This document shows, in pieces, positions 21,849 through 32,682 of a stretch of DNA of 64,000 nt; the first letter of the stretch is position 1, and the number at the start of each line of letters is the position of its first letter. Source of the DNA: Ciona intestinalis (taxonomy: Eukaryota; Chordata; Ascidiacea; Phlebobranchia; Cionidae); contig NC_020176.2 of the NCBI RefSeq assembly GCF_000224145.3, forward strand, positions 2,594,792-2,658,791, in the 5' to 3' direction. The notes beneath the pieces are model-generated. The model was given only the letters and a program-made list of their open reading frames with translations, did not search any database and was not told where the DNA came from. The position numbers and the translations under genes were made by a program.

Positions 21849-23427
21849 ACCCGTGCTAAGTCCGGAGTTACTGATTTCGACATAAGGTTTGCGGAATCTC
21901 TCTCTTGACTGCTAGGAATGTTCTCTTCTTTTCGCAGTGCCGCTGCCAATCATTATTTTCCTTGAAACGATCATGCCAGTACTGTAACAAATGATACCAG
22001 TTGACATTGCCTAGAACAGTGCGAACGTTACGGGCTAGCATCGAAAATAGAGGATACTGTATATAGAGAGGCTCGTTACTGCCACTGTTGTATAGGCCCG
22101 CGGTGAGTTATCAAGCAAGAAACATAACAGTCGTTTTTAAACTTTGCGGATACAAAAGAAAACAACCAACTACAGGCAGGAGGAAATGCATGAAATTAAA
22201 CCGGCGTGTTATATAGTAGGGTGGGGGAAGATGAGACACCTTTAACACATAATTTCCAAATAACCTGATCGTGTTTTAAAGAATCAACAACGGTCTGTGG
22301 AAGTCGTATGTATATACGGTTTTATAATTCTTTGAATGTTCTTCCTTTACTACCAAATGGAAAGAGAAAACAAAATGAAAAGGTGTCCCGTCTTCCCCCA
22401 CCCTACTATAACTTAAAGTCAAAAAAGCTGCCAATAAAGGAAATGTGTTTTTTCTACAGAAATCCATTTAAGCGTAATTGTATCCAACCAGCAGTTAATG
22501 CAAACATGGCTTCATGGCTGTCACCACAATTCTATGCCCGGAACCTAATTAAGCTGTCATGTCATGCCAAGATGTCCCGGCGTTGTTATCGGTTTCAAGG
22601 AGAACTGCCAACAATGTTAAACGTTTTGTCTGAACGGGGAGGTCTTTCCTAAAAAAGTTCCGAGAAAACTGTACTTCTCGTTTCTTCGCGAATGAAGAAG
22701 TGTCACTCATTTCTCTTTGATTGGCGGGCAAACTTTTAGCGCCGTATTGCCTGTTTCCTAATGTATACAGTTCATGCTGATTTACAAGTTAGACCTATGA
22801 ACGTTTGTCGCTGATTTTGAAACCTTCATAATCGAAGAGACAAATAAAATGTAGGCTAATCTTTTAAAACTAATGTTTGAAAGCAGCACCGCGAAAGGAA
22901 AAGAACATTTCTAGCAGCAGTTACAAAAAGAGAGATAGTTTCCCCAAAACAGAAGGAAAATCCATTACTCCAAAGTAAGTTATATGAAATGTGTAAGTTT
23001 AATAACTACCAGTCTACCACATTCATTTAGTAACACTAAATTTAGCTAACTATTTGGTTTAAATCTGAACACTTGTTTCGAAATTCTTAAATATACGTTT
23101 GGATTTTATTCAAGATATTTAAGATGTGGGATGTAAGAATTAAGATAAACGAAAATAATATTACAAAGATCACAAAAACGAACAACTGTTTACGTAAAAT
23201 GATTTGTAAGGTCACTGACGTGCCCAACAAGAACAAGTACGGTATGTACTTACGTGGCCAAAAGTGTGGCATGTCATGTACGAAACTACGAACGTTCAGA
23301 AAAAATTTAGTATTTCGAAAATTTTAGCAGCACGTACTTAAATTTTATAACCACTGTGTAACTGTATTGTATTTGCCTATCTAAATCGTTTCTATAATTT
23401 CAGGAACGTTTTATTTTTAACACAATC
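21849..23427. other. Intergenic between Gly-rich gene and FKBP2, with one MITE
   Basis: Apart from the MITE at 22212-22410 I see no gene or RNA. The open frames at 22308-22652 and 22549-22731 look like chance. Just before FKBP2, TATAATTTCAG at 23391-23401 is a possible 5' UTR or spliced-leader acceptor. Confidence 0.45.
22212..22410. mobile_element. TATAGTAGGGTGGGGGA palindromic MITE, well-preserved copy
   Basis: Begins TATAGTAGGGTGGGGGAAGA and ends with its reverse complement (TCTTCCCCCACCCTACTATA), with long near-perfect inverted termini around an AT-rich centre. The interior blocks (ATTTCCAAATA, ACTACCAAATGG, TTCTTTGAATG) recur in the copies at 43.7-50.4 and 63.7 kb. There is no coding capacity. 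TA next to both ends is compatible with TA target duplication. Confidence 0.88.
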
Positions 23428-25155
23428 ATGAAGGTTTACTCTGTTCTATTTCTCGCTATTGTTATTTTCACTGTAGTCGATGCACTTGAAAAGCTACAAA
23501 TTGGAATCCAAAAGAAAATTCCAAAGGAAGAATGTACTCAAAAATCGAAGAAAGGAGACACCCTATCAATGCATTATACTGTACATATAAGTTATTTCAT
23601 TTAGGACCTTCATAATGTCTTTAAAACTTGCCTTTTAGCTTTTCCTGGTGTATGTAACTTGGCAGATAGCATGCAGTGTATCAATATACGCTGTGTGTTT
23701 GAGATTCACATATCACATACCCATGTTATATCTTGAAACTTTGAAAGTGACCATGATATATTACACCATACTACTAATACTAACACTTCTGTGAATTAAA
23801 TTTTTGGCATGAAACATTTTGATTTGCAGGGAGTTGTAAAAGATGGAGAAGAATTTGATAGTTCATTAAAGAGAGGACAACCCTTCGAGTTCAAGCTTGG
23901 TGCAGGGCAAGTTATTGGGGGATGGGACCAAGGTCTACTCGGGTGAGACATACGTCATAATATACCAACTTGTTGTTAATGTTACGTTTATTCAGTTTGC
24001 TTCTAAATTGCATACAGGGCCGTGACTTAGAGCCCTGATGTAACATTTTGCAAAGGCAAACACTTGAACATGTAAAAATAGGCTAGTAATTTAGTTTTGT
24101 CTCAATTACTTTTTTACCACTACAAAGATGATGGAAAGAAGTTAAGATAATTGTGCCCAATGGTCCTAACTTGCTGGGGTGCATTTAGTCTTTCATAATA
24201 ACTTTGGTTGCTTTTACATCACACTATCACAGATATTATTATTACAGTCAACATTCATTCTTTTATTTTGTAATCAGTAATAATAAATTATTATATTATA
24301 ATTACTATAGAATGTGCATTGGGGAAAAGAGAAAATTGGTGATTCCTCCTCATTTAGGTGAGAATAATGTTTATAAATTATTTTGCCAAAAAGTTACAGG
24401 ATCCGGATGTACAGAAATACTGAGTTTTTTAATGATTTAAAGGCATATTGTATTCCAAAACTATTCTACTTTACGTGAGTGAGGCCCTACAGTGCCATGG
24501 GACCTGTGGTACAGACATTTTGACACCCAGGGTGCTACAATCTATTAGTGATCACTATGTTGTTGCAATATTTTATGTATGTGCCTTACCGCAAAACCAT
24601 GAAACTAGAGATTAAACTAACATTAACCTATTATTTTTTACTTTATAACAGTCAAAATTAAATTTATAACCACAATATGTGTAAATAATGCCCAAAATTA
24701 AACTTAAATAAACATATTGCGGAAACAACATATGTGCCTACCTATCGTCTTGTTTTAGGTGTGTCGTTTGTCAAAATTAAATTTATAACCACAATATGTG
24801 TAAATAATGCCCAAAATTAAACTTAAATAAACATATTGCGGAAACAACATATGTGCCTACCTATCGTCTTGTTTTAGGTGTGTCGTTTACTTGAGATAAC
24901 ATTTTAAAATATCGTAGGTGTAGCTTTCAATGTTTGTCTAACTCAAATAAATGTACCTTTTCAACAAAGGATTTGGGTGGGTCATATTCTGCACCAAGAT
25001 AACAATTTAAACTTTTAGTCACTAAGATCTTGATTACAGGTTATGGAGACCAAGGGGCTGGTGGTAAAATTCCTGGCGGAGCTACACTGGTGTTCACTGT
25101 CGAGCTGCTAAAAATTAATGGCAAGGGAAAAGATGATGCAAAAAAAGAATTGTAA
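23428..25155 (+). CDS. FKBP2: FK506-binding protein 2, ER peptidyl-prolyl isomerase
   Basis: Luminal ER prolyl isomerase. Four exons, 23428-23580, 23830-23942, 24311-24357 and 25040-25155, close to 142 aa, the same length as human FKBP2. A signal peptide ([19 protein letters not shown]) is followed by [10 protein letters not shown] and the FKBP core: [56 protein letters not shown] and [14 protein letters not shown]. The FK506-pocket Trp (GGWDQG), the Asp of EFDSS and the Tyr of LGYG are present. The C-terminus KKEL resembles the RTEL/KDEL-type retrieval signals of the family. Intron 3 carries a perfect 119-bp tandem duplication. AATAAA is at 25256. Confidence 0.97.
24651..24888. repeat. Perfect 119-bp tandem duplication in FKBP2 intron 3
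   Basis: The unit starts GTCAAAATTAAATTTATAAC and ends TTAGGTGTGTCGTTT. Copies at 24651-24769 and 24770-24888 show no differences by eye. Such identity in an intron means a very recent duplication or an assembly artefact at a junction of overlapping reads. Confidence 0.9.
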
Positions 25156-25255
25156 AAATTTAACTTATTTAATTCTCTGAATACAGTGATTGCCAAAGAG
25201 ATGAAAAAATTTAGATGAAAAACTGCATTCCATATAAATTGTGACATTGTGTACC

Positions 25256-25261
25256 AATAAA
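25256..25261 (+). terminator. Polyadenylation signal AATAAA of FKBP2
   Basis: Canonical hexamer about 100 bases after the FKBP2 stop codon. Confidence 0.6.
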
Positions 25262-25846
25262 TGCAATGTATAATGTATGTGTATAAGCTTGATGTAAAAA
25301 TGTGTTTTGTAACGAAGCATGGTTAAGGGGCAAAATTGGGTGATTATTAATTTAACACTAATAAAAGTTAAGAAAGCAAATGTTAGCGTTATAAAATATC
25401 AGTAACATGTGGATTAAAACATACAGAAAAATATTTTTGTTTTTAAAATGCTCATTTAGAACTAGAGGGCAATTACAAAAGTTAAGACATGTGACACACT
25501 CTTCAGGTTAATAATACGTTATCACCATTCATTCAATTAAAAGCATTGAGTCTTTATATTTCCTAGTCCTACAAATACTGCTTTGGCAGCTATTGAATAG
25601 ATTTGCCACAGTCTTAGAGACCCATAGGTCATTCACATACAAATTGAGCTTATTTTTAAGGTAAGCAGTTAATATCAAACAACAGATAGTAGTTTTTGCT
25701 AATACACAGAGCCCAGAGGCAAAACTATTTTAATTAGGGTGGCAATTTTGTCACACATTAAATGACTTTTAAAAATTAAAAAAAAATTGGTGGAAAACAT
25801 AGACTTGATTAGTTGCTTCTGGGGAGGATGTTAGGAAAAAGGAACT
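25262..25846. other. Intergenic between convergent FKBP2 and the elongase
   Basis: About 580 bp without coding or repeat signal. Presumed 3' UTR of the elongase on the minus strand, but no clear AATAAA was found there. Confidence 0.45.
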
Positions 25847-28190
25847 TTAATCGGTTTTACCATTAGCGTGCAGCTTTTCCTTTCCATTACTTACACCACC
25901 TTTTCCTCGACTGCCATTCTCTTTCCCTTTTCTTGATTTCTTGATATAGGCATGCATGTAGAAGTTTGAGAAAAGCAAAATGAATGAGAAAGCGTACAAG
26001 ATAAGTGCCCAGTGCATCCAAACAGGCGAGGGACATTTAACGTACAATGATCGAGCAGTATGGTAGATGGCAAGAACAAATTGAACCTGGGAAGTTATGG
26101 ACACTTTATTTATTTTGTGGTTGGTGAAAACTAAATAGAACTACATAGGTTTAACAAAGTCATAAACTCTTTATATTTTATATTAGTAAAATTAATATCT
26201 ATGTAACTAAATATAATAATCCTGCATTAGAATAGGTAAGATAATAAGCTTTTCAGCAACCTTTAAAAAGGAAGGAAATGATATTTAAAGCGTATCCTTT
26301 AGTTGCCGTTATAACGTACTAGCTTATTAGAATTGTGGGAGTTAGGCTGAATATCAAATTCCAAAAAATTTCCACAAAAAGCTGTCACTTTATTCTAGTG
26401 TTTAACAAACGTTTATGGTTCATGGTTATTTTAGAGACATTAAACACACATAGCACCCCGCTTCAGTAAGTAAATAAACTAGATTTGAATGAATGTATTT
26501 ATATGTATGTTATTCTATTTAACTTAACTTAGTATTTAGTAGTTGAAAGTAACAAGGACATGAGAAGAATATTGGTTGAATAAACACCTTGTGGCTTACT
26601 AGGGTTTAAAAATACCCAATATTTATAGTGTGGGAAATATCTTTTGGGCCAACTGTGGTCTAAATTCCAGGTCACCTGGCATTCCTCACCATAAGACCTT
26701 ACCCATATAGGTTTACAGTACACATAGGAAAAAACTACATTAAAATTACAAGAATAACTCATACCAGTTGCAACATTGTGATATATTTCTTCCACCATAG
26801 AAACTTCTGCATGTGAGGCCCCAAGGCTGACAATCCATAGTACGTATACATGATAACATGAACACTGGAGTTCAGTATGATGCCAACAAATGCTGAAAAA
26901 AGGTTTAAAATAATGTGTAGCAACCATTTATAAACAATTTTATTGTCAGTAAAACATAATACATATTCTATAAAAAGATGTTAGTGTCTGACCGCAACAA
27001 AATGAATAAGAAGTTTTCAGAAATAATGCTTAAAAATTGACCACATACTTTATTGGGTCAAATTAAGCCTAATAAGTTAATAACCGCTATCAAAACATGA
27101 CCACTGTAGGTCTAAGTACTTACATTGCCCACCAGGCACCCACTTTGCCCCAATCCACCACAACAGGGGCATGGTAGAATGGTGATAAACATGAAGGAAA
27201 GTTACTTGTCGGTCTCGTTTGCGTAGAGTGAACAACACAGTATCAAACAACTCAATTATCTTGGATACATAATACCACCATACAGCGTTTGCAACCTGAA
27301 TCGCAGTGATGTGGTTAAAAAAAGGTTCTAAACGCTCTGGGCTATTTGCATATTATAGCCCAAAGCTAGACATTTTTAATACTGTGGGTTAGTAGTTGTT
27401 ACTAAAGTTGTATATATTAACACTGAAACAAAAAAAAAGAAATATGAGGTGATGTTGGGAATAAAATACAAAGTTAACAGAGAAGTCTGTTTCTTTTAAA
27501 TAAGACAAAAATTTCGAGCGCTTTTAAAACAATGTACACGGAAACTAAAGGAAAAAGGAAGCTAAAACAAAGAACCATTGCAGTTAAAGGAAATATGCAT
27601 AATAAGGTATCACCTTCATTTCATTGGGATCGTATGAATCACTTCGAAGTGGTGTGCAAACCAAATCATACCCAGCCCCATAACTCCCAGTGACCACTTC
27701 TTGCAGGATATAATAATTTAATGCAACCAAAGCAAAGTTATATCCAGGGAGGAATAAACCAAAGTCAACTGGTGCTCTATGGTAAAATATTTTTTTTTTA
27801 AATTGTTGATATATGCGTTAATTTAAATCAGAGCTTTGGCATATCATAACATTTTATTTAGCTATACAATTACAATGGTTTAATTATCATAGCAAGAACT
27901 GGAGTTTAAAAGTTAATCCTATGGAAAGCAACTTACAGTAAAAACATACTACAGTAGATAGAAAAATAACATACAATCTATGGCAGATAATATAAGCTAA
28001 CATAAAAAATAATTCAAACTAACCTTTTTCGCATAAAACGCGGCCCAATATACAGAACAAACGCCAGGTACAGCAACACAATAGCAATTGTAGGAAGGGG
28101 GTTTTCTATTAAAGGCCATTTTGCCACTCGGGGGTCCGCGAAAGTCAGCGTCCATTCGTAGAATCCTAAGAAACGATGAAGTACGTCCAT
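25847..28190 (-). CDS. ELOVL4: Very-long-chain fatty acid elongase, ELOVL4-like
   Basis: ER 3-ketoacyl-CoA synthase that condenses malonyl-CoA with long acyl-CoAs. Five exons, 28024-28190, 27614-27776, 27124-27295, 26765-26892 and 25847-26086, close to 289 aa. The start is the ATG at 28190 ([13 protein letters not shown]); the open frame extends upstream without an ATG. Family motifs are in order: [27 protein letters not shown] (the HxxHH catalytic box), [31 protein letters not shown]. Several TM segments are evident. Length and sequence of the HVYHH and [10 protein letters not shown] regions sit closest to ELOVL4 among paralogues I can recall; ELOVL7/1 are alternatives. The Lys/Gly/Asn-rich tail ends GKTD and has no obvious KxKxx signal, unlike vertebrate ELOVL4. 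Confidence 0.93.
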
Positions 28191-28897
28191 GTTGCTACGA
28201 AATAAATTCAAATCGTACGCGTGTTGGAACGATTGTCACTGACGTATGATGAGACAGCAGACAGATAACGGATGGTTGTCAAGTTTTTCTCACATTCTCT
28301 CGAACTGAGCAGCGAGAGAATTATTGAAAAAAATTCTTGAGGTGTTGTTGAGAAAATGCCGTTAGAAAAAACAGTACGGACCGTTAAAACCAATGTTAAT
28401 ATATGTTCAATATATGTACATATGTTCAATATATGTACATATATTAACATTGGTTAAAACGCAAATATAGTTACCTCGTTTATGAGTTTGCAAACGAATA
28501 ATTGTTTTAACGCAAACATAATAAAATATATATTCATTTGCACAGTGTTTTATTTTTACGAGCTTAATGTTAATGGTCGAACATGTATTAGTTCCCCAAT
28601 CACTTTGTTCGCACTAATTGCGTAACAAAATGTTCTCGAGGTGACGATTTTAAAAATAATGTTTCATTTTCTTGCGCATGATTAATTGGGAGCAAAAACT
28701 GAAGTACTGAACAATATTTTCTTGGAATATATTTCGTCCCCGCCTATATAAAAACTCTGTTCGCGTTTAAAATCTCCGCATTTTTATGAAGCTTTTTGGA
28801 GGCAAGGTCGAAGTTCTCGTACGCAACTAAATGCATGTATTGTATTAAAATATTTGTTTTGGATAGAATTAAATCTGTTTGATGTTTAAATTTTAAT
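28191..28897. other. Divergent promoter interval, elongase and TPGS1
   Basis: About 700 bp between two head-to-head genes. It contains the palindromic sequence at 28388-28456 and otherwise AT-rich sequence with no ORF of note. Confidence 0.5.
28388..28456. repeat. Hairpin-forming palindrome with an internal 20-bp direct repeat
   Basis: AACCAATGTTAATATATGT on the left is matched by its reverse complement ACATATATTAACATTGGTT on the right, 19 paired bases. The loop is made of two direct copies of ATATGTTCAATATATGTAC. It lies between two divergent start codons. It could be a MITE remnant, a cruciform-prone element or a paired regulatory site. Confidence 0.8.
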
Positions 28898-29692
28898 ATG
28901 GCTGATAAAAGGAAAGACCTGGCCAACACTGAAGACAAAATAACAGCAAATAGTGAATACATGCAACGGAACGGAGTGACGCAGCAAATAAAAGAAGCCA
29001 TGCTCAAATTAATAGAGAACAGGCCACAACACCCGATGCTGTTTCTCGCCGAGTTTTTTGACTCCATTAATTCCGCAGAGAAAACTGATAAACTTCAAAG
29101 TGCAGTGAAAACGTTGAAACTAACCCACCATTCCCAGCAAGCATTCCAAACTAATCTAATGATCGCATATGATGTCATCAGTGCCCCGAAAGCCACGAAC
29201 TCCAAAAAACCTCAACGTTTAGGCCTTACTGGCGGTGACTATGAACAACTACTTATTACCCTTGGTACAAACATACCAAAAAATATTTTATCAAATTTAA
29301 TCGCAAAAGTTTGCTGTAGATCAAATGAAATGGTCCCTTTTGATGTTTTCCGATATGGTGTCATAGTGTGCCTTGTATGTAGTGAGTATGTGGAACTTGG
29401 TGCTGATTTATTTCATATATTGTGCAGCAAAGCTGATAACAGCATGGCTGACAAGCAAATATGCGATGCAACATTAGCTGTGTTTCAGAATGCAATTGAT
29501 GGTTCAGTTAATTATGAAAGTAAGAGTGGTTTATTTTCCCTCAATGCTGGCTATAATCTTAGGCCAGATAAACTAGCCGTAGCAATGATAAATGCATCGG
29601 AAAGCTCCAAAAATAAACTGCTCATGAACCAAACAGATTTTATTTATGCCGTCTCGGAAATATTTTTGGGCAAAGTAAAACAAATTAAGTGA
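28898..29692 (+). CDS. TPGS1: Tubulin polyglutamylase complex subunit 1
   Basis: Scaffold subunit of the TTLL1 polyglutamylase complex, which glutamylates tubulin tails in axonemes and neurons. It is a single 264-codon exon (human about 290). Conserved blocks: QRNGVTQQIKEAMLKLIENRP, here residues about 23-43; MLFLAEFFDSI; LKLTHHSQQAF; NLMIAYDVIS; GDYEQLL; then NEMVPFDVFRYGVIVC and NQTDFIYAVSEIFLGKVK at the end. The first half contains an RIIa-like dimerisation-docking fold (ENRPQHPMLFLAEFF), as in TPGS1. The start ATG follows AAATTTTAAT and precedes the charged N-terminus MADKRKDLAN. Confidence 0.93.
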   Translation: MADKRKDLANTEDKITANSEYMQRNGVTQQIKEAMLKLIENRPQHPMLFLAEFFDSINSAEKTDKLQSAVKTLKLTHHSQQAFQTNLMIAYDVISAPKATNSKKPQRLGLTGGDYEQLLITLGTNIPKNILSNLIAKVCCRSNEMVPFDVFRYGVIVCLVCSEYVELGADLFHILCSKADNSMADKQICDATLAVFQNAIDGSVNYESKSGLFSLNAGYNLRPDKLAVAMINASESSKNKLLMNQTDFIYAVSEIFLGKVKQIK

Positions 29693-29984
29693 GAAAATTA
29701 TTTTTTAGGGTTTAAGCATTTTTAAGTGAAATGTTGTTTCAGTACTGTAAACATTTACTATTAGACTGTTTTTGTAGTTTTTTTATACTATACAACACTG
29801 TATATTTCTATCTATATTATAACACCATATATTTAATTCTTGGTAATTCAACTGTGGGTGCTTAATACTATATTTGTGGTTAAAATTGCACTGTCTGTTC
29901 AATATTTTGTAACTTCGCCTTGTTTCAGTATTTGAACTCCTGTTAGACTTTTTTCTTATTTATTTCTAAATAGTTTTCTTCAAA
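29693..29984. other. Short same-strand gap, TPGS1 to methyltransferase
   Basis: 292 bp with no clear AATAAA. CTAAATAG at 29965-29972 just before the next ATG resembles an outron acceptor, so the two genes could be a loosely spaced transcription unit; this is weak. Confidence 0.3.
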
Positions 29985-31769
29985 ATGAAGTTTTGTGATT
30001 GTAGTTTCATGCAGCACCACTGGAAGTTAATGTTGGGTTCCACTATTGTAGCAGGTAAATGTATATCATGCCACAACAATATATTCTAACTTAGGTAGGC
30101 TATCTGTAGAACATAACCTTTTTATCCTATATAGGTGTACTTTTTGTTTATTTGCATAAAAATTCAGTAAGTTTTCTATTTTATTATAAGCTGCTTGGGC
30201 CTTTTTTTATTTGCCACAGACTTTTTTGGTATTTTAATTAACAGTTGCTTAACTATTTTACAGGTGGTGGTTTTGCAGCTTACATATTTTACAAGAACAG
30301 AGGAAAATGTTGCCCACAGTCCAAAACTAAAGCTCAAGCTGAGAACCCATACGAATCAATCAAAATGCTGAATGAATATCTTGCTTTTAATTATGGTGGG
30401 CCAAGCGTGAATTGTAAATTTGAAGGCCCCCAAAATGGGTTTGATTTTCCAAAGAGAACTGCTGAAATTTGCTTGCAGTATTATACCCCTTCAGTAAGTT
30501 TAATAACTTCTACTACTGTAATTAGAAATAAGCAGCTAGCTATAAATAGTTTTATGTGTGACTTTTAGTAGTATAATTAAAAAATAATAAAACACCTTAA
30601 AAATTTAAGAACTGTCATTGTATTACATTGATTTTGATACACACAAACCCAAGTTTTTAAACCAATGGTGATATGAATAGTGAATATTAAATCCTAAGTA
30701 ATCCATATTAGTTGTATCATTAATGAAAAATTTCATACACATATATATATATATATTCTAAATGCTAACACTTCAGGCTGAAATTGCAAACCGGGCATTG
30801 GACATTGGGTGCGCAGTGGGTTGTGCTTCATTTGAGCTCGCCGCACAGTTTGATGAAGTCATTGGGATGGACTACAGCCATGGCTTTATTAAAACATGCA
30901 ACGTGTTAAAAGAGAAAGGCAGCATGGAATATGAAGTGTTGGTAGAAGGAGATTTAACCACCAAGCATACAGCAGTCATTCCTGGACACTTGGTTCGTAT
31001 TGTTTGTGGCTTGGATATAGTGCGGAACACCAGCATTTCAATTTTGTTCTATGTGCTTTTTCCTACATGAAATTTTTCATTAATGATATTTTTTCTACAT
31101 GCCATTTTACTATTGAAATTTTTTCTCATGAATTTTTTTTGTGACATTTTTATTAATGATCATCTATATCTACAGGACAGGAGTCGTTGTAAATTTCAAC
31201 AAGGAGATGCTTGCAATCTTCCACTTGATTTGGGGAAGTTTGGATGTGTGTTGGCTGCCAATCTTATTTGCAGACTTCCCAACCCAACTGATTTTCTGCT
31301 GAGGTTAAGTAACTTGGTTGCTGAAGGAGGAATCCTTGTCATTTTAAGTCCTTACACTTTCCTGAGAGAATATACCCCAAAGGTATGTAGCTACTTCTAT
31401 TCATGTTTGTATACTGTATAAAAAAATAGCAATGTTATAACTGAACAGTGTGCATGCTATCTTGCTGTGTATTAATACCTGTATGTGCTTCATGTATAAG
31501 AGGACACCCATTTTATAACTTGCTATAATATGTATGTGATTGCACCATGTACGTCTAGCTTTAACCAAACTTTAATTCAGGAAAATTGGCTGGGTGGTTT
31601 TATCGATGGTGATGGGAAGGAAGTTCGTGCTTTTGAAACTCTTCAGTCTCTGCTTGGCCCACATTTTACTTTAGTTGATTCAACAGATGTCCCGTTTCTA
31701 ATTCGTGAAACTTATCGCAAACATCAATGGACTGCATCCCATGCTACTATATGGAAGCGCAAAGCCTAG
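29985..31769 (+). CDS. Membrane-anchored SAM methyltransferase resembling the OvoA C-terminal domain
   Basis: Five exons, 29985-30054, 30264-30493, 30777-30992, 31176-31382 and 31581-31769, close to 303 aa. Residues about 13-36 (WKLMLGSTIVAGGGFAAYIF) form a likely TM anchor, followed by a basic Cys-rich linker. The rest matches the methyltransferase module that ends OvoA, the ovothiol-biosynthesis protein that N-methylates 4-mercaptohistidine. Shared blocks: NPYESIKMLNEYLAFNYG, ALDIGCAVGCASFELA (SAM motif I), DEVIGMDYSHGFI, DRSRCKFQQGDACNLP, LAANLICRLPNP, LREYTPKENWLGGF and PFLIRETYRKHQW. No iron-sulfoxide-synthase part (DinB or FGE-sulfatase fold) is encoded nearby. Family assignment is from memory of the OvoA domain. 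The substrate is unknown: it may methylate a histidine thiol or another small molecule at a membrane. The exon 3 donor (GTTCGT) is weak. Confidence 0.8.
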
Positions 31770-31895
31770 AATGCATGATGCTTATGTTATTACAAACTGC
31801 AGTAAAATACAAAGTATAGTACATATAGTATTAATATCTTCAATTACTGCAATTAGATGCAAAATAGAATATAGCTTACACTGCCCATCTATACC

Positions 31896-31901
31896 AATAA
31901 A
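31896..31901 (+). terminator. Polyadenylation signal AATAAA of the OvoA-C-like methyltransferase
   Basis: Hexamer 126 bases after the stop codon, followed by a GT-rich stretch (GTGTTGGTTTGTTT). Confidence 0.6.
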
Positions 31902-32682
31902 GTTGCACGGTACTCAGTGTTGGTTTGTTTATTATTAATTTGTAAGGTCAACTGACATTGTGACCTTGTATTTTATATTCAAGTTTGGTTAGTGGATAAG
32001 GTGAAAACATGGAAATGTTTATTGCAGTAGCTGTAACAAACATTGTATAGTTTAATATCAAGTCAACATTATTTTGCAAAAAGGTTAAAACAAAATAGAA
32101 ACGATTTGGGACCAAAAATGAAAATATATTTTAATTAAGCGAAACGACTTTGGTGTATGTCAAATAGATTATGGTTTTAATCTCTTGGTTGGTGTTTTTA
32201 TTTTGATCGGCATAATAATGTGACCTCAAGGCTAAAAAACAAACAATAACAAACTGTTTCCCGATTACTTGTTTGTTTTTCACAAGTCTGGGTACAGGCG
32301 ACACAAAGATTTTGACTTTAATCTATTTAGCAGTACACGCAATTGTGCAAACAAACGATTTCGCCACAAAGATTTTTTAATTTACTTTGTCATTTTTTTG
32401 TTTGTTAAAAAACTGTTGATTATCGCTAGAAATAGTTTATACATATAAATACCCAAAGCTTTGTAATTGTGGTCCCACACTTCTGAATTGTCGGCGCAGC
32501 TGGTAATAGGAAGTATTTTGGAATTAAAGCGGGAATTTAAAAAGAAGCGACTTAATTACTTTGTTTGTTTTTATAAAGAGAAGTATATTTCTAAATATTC
32601 TGCAACATTTTACTGATATTCTCCGAAATTAGCATTGGCTTCATCACAAGAGCAAGATTTAAATTAAAATTACTGCTCAAAA
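31902..32682. other. Intergenic upstream of MadBub
   Basis: About 780 bp without ORF or repeat. AAGCGGGAATTT at about 32528-32538, roughly 150 bases before the MadBub ATG, resembles an E2F site, which would suit a mitotic checkpoint gene; a single match is weak evidence. Confidence 0.35.

Noticed and set aside
28014..28211. N-terminal extension of the elongase upstream of the ATG at 28190
   Set aside because: The extended frame has no ATG (it would start at TTG); MDVLHRF at 28190 fits ELOVL N-termini.
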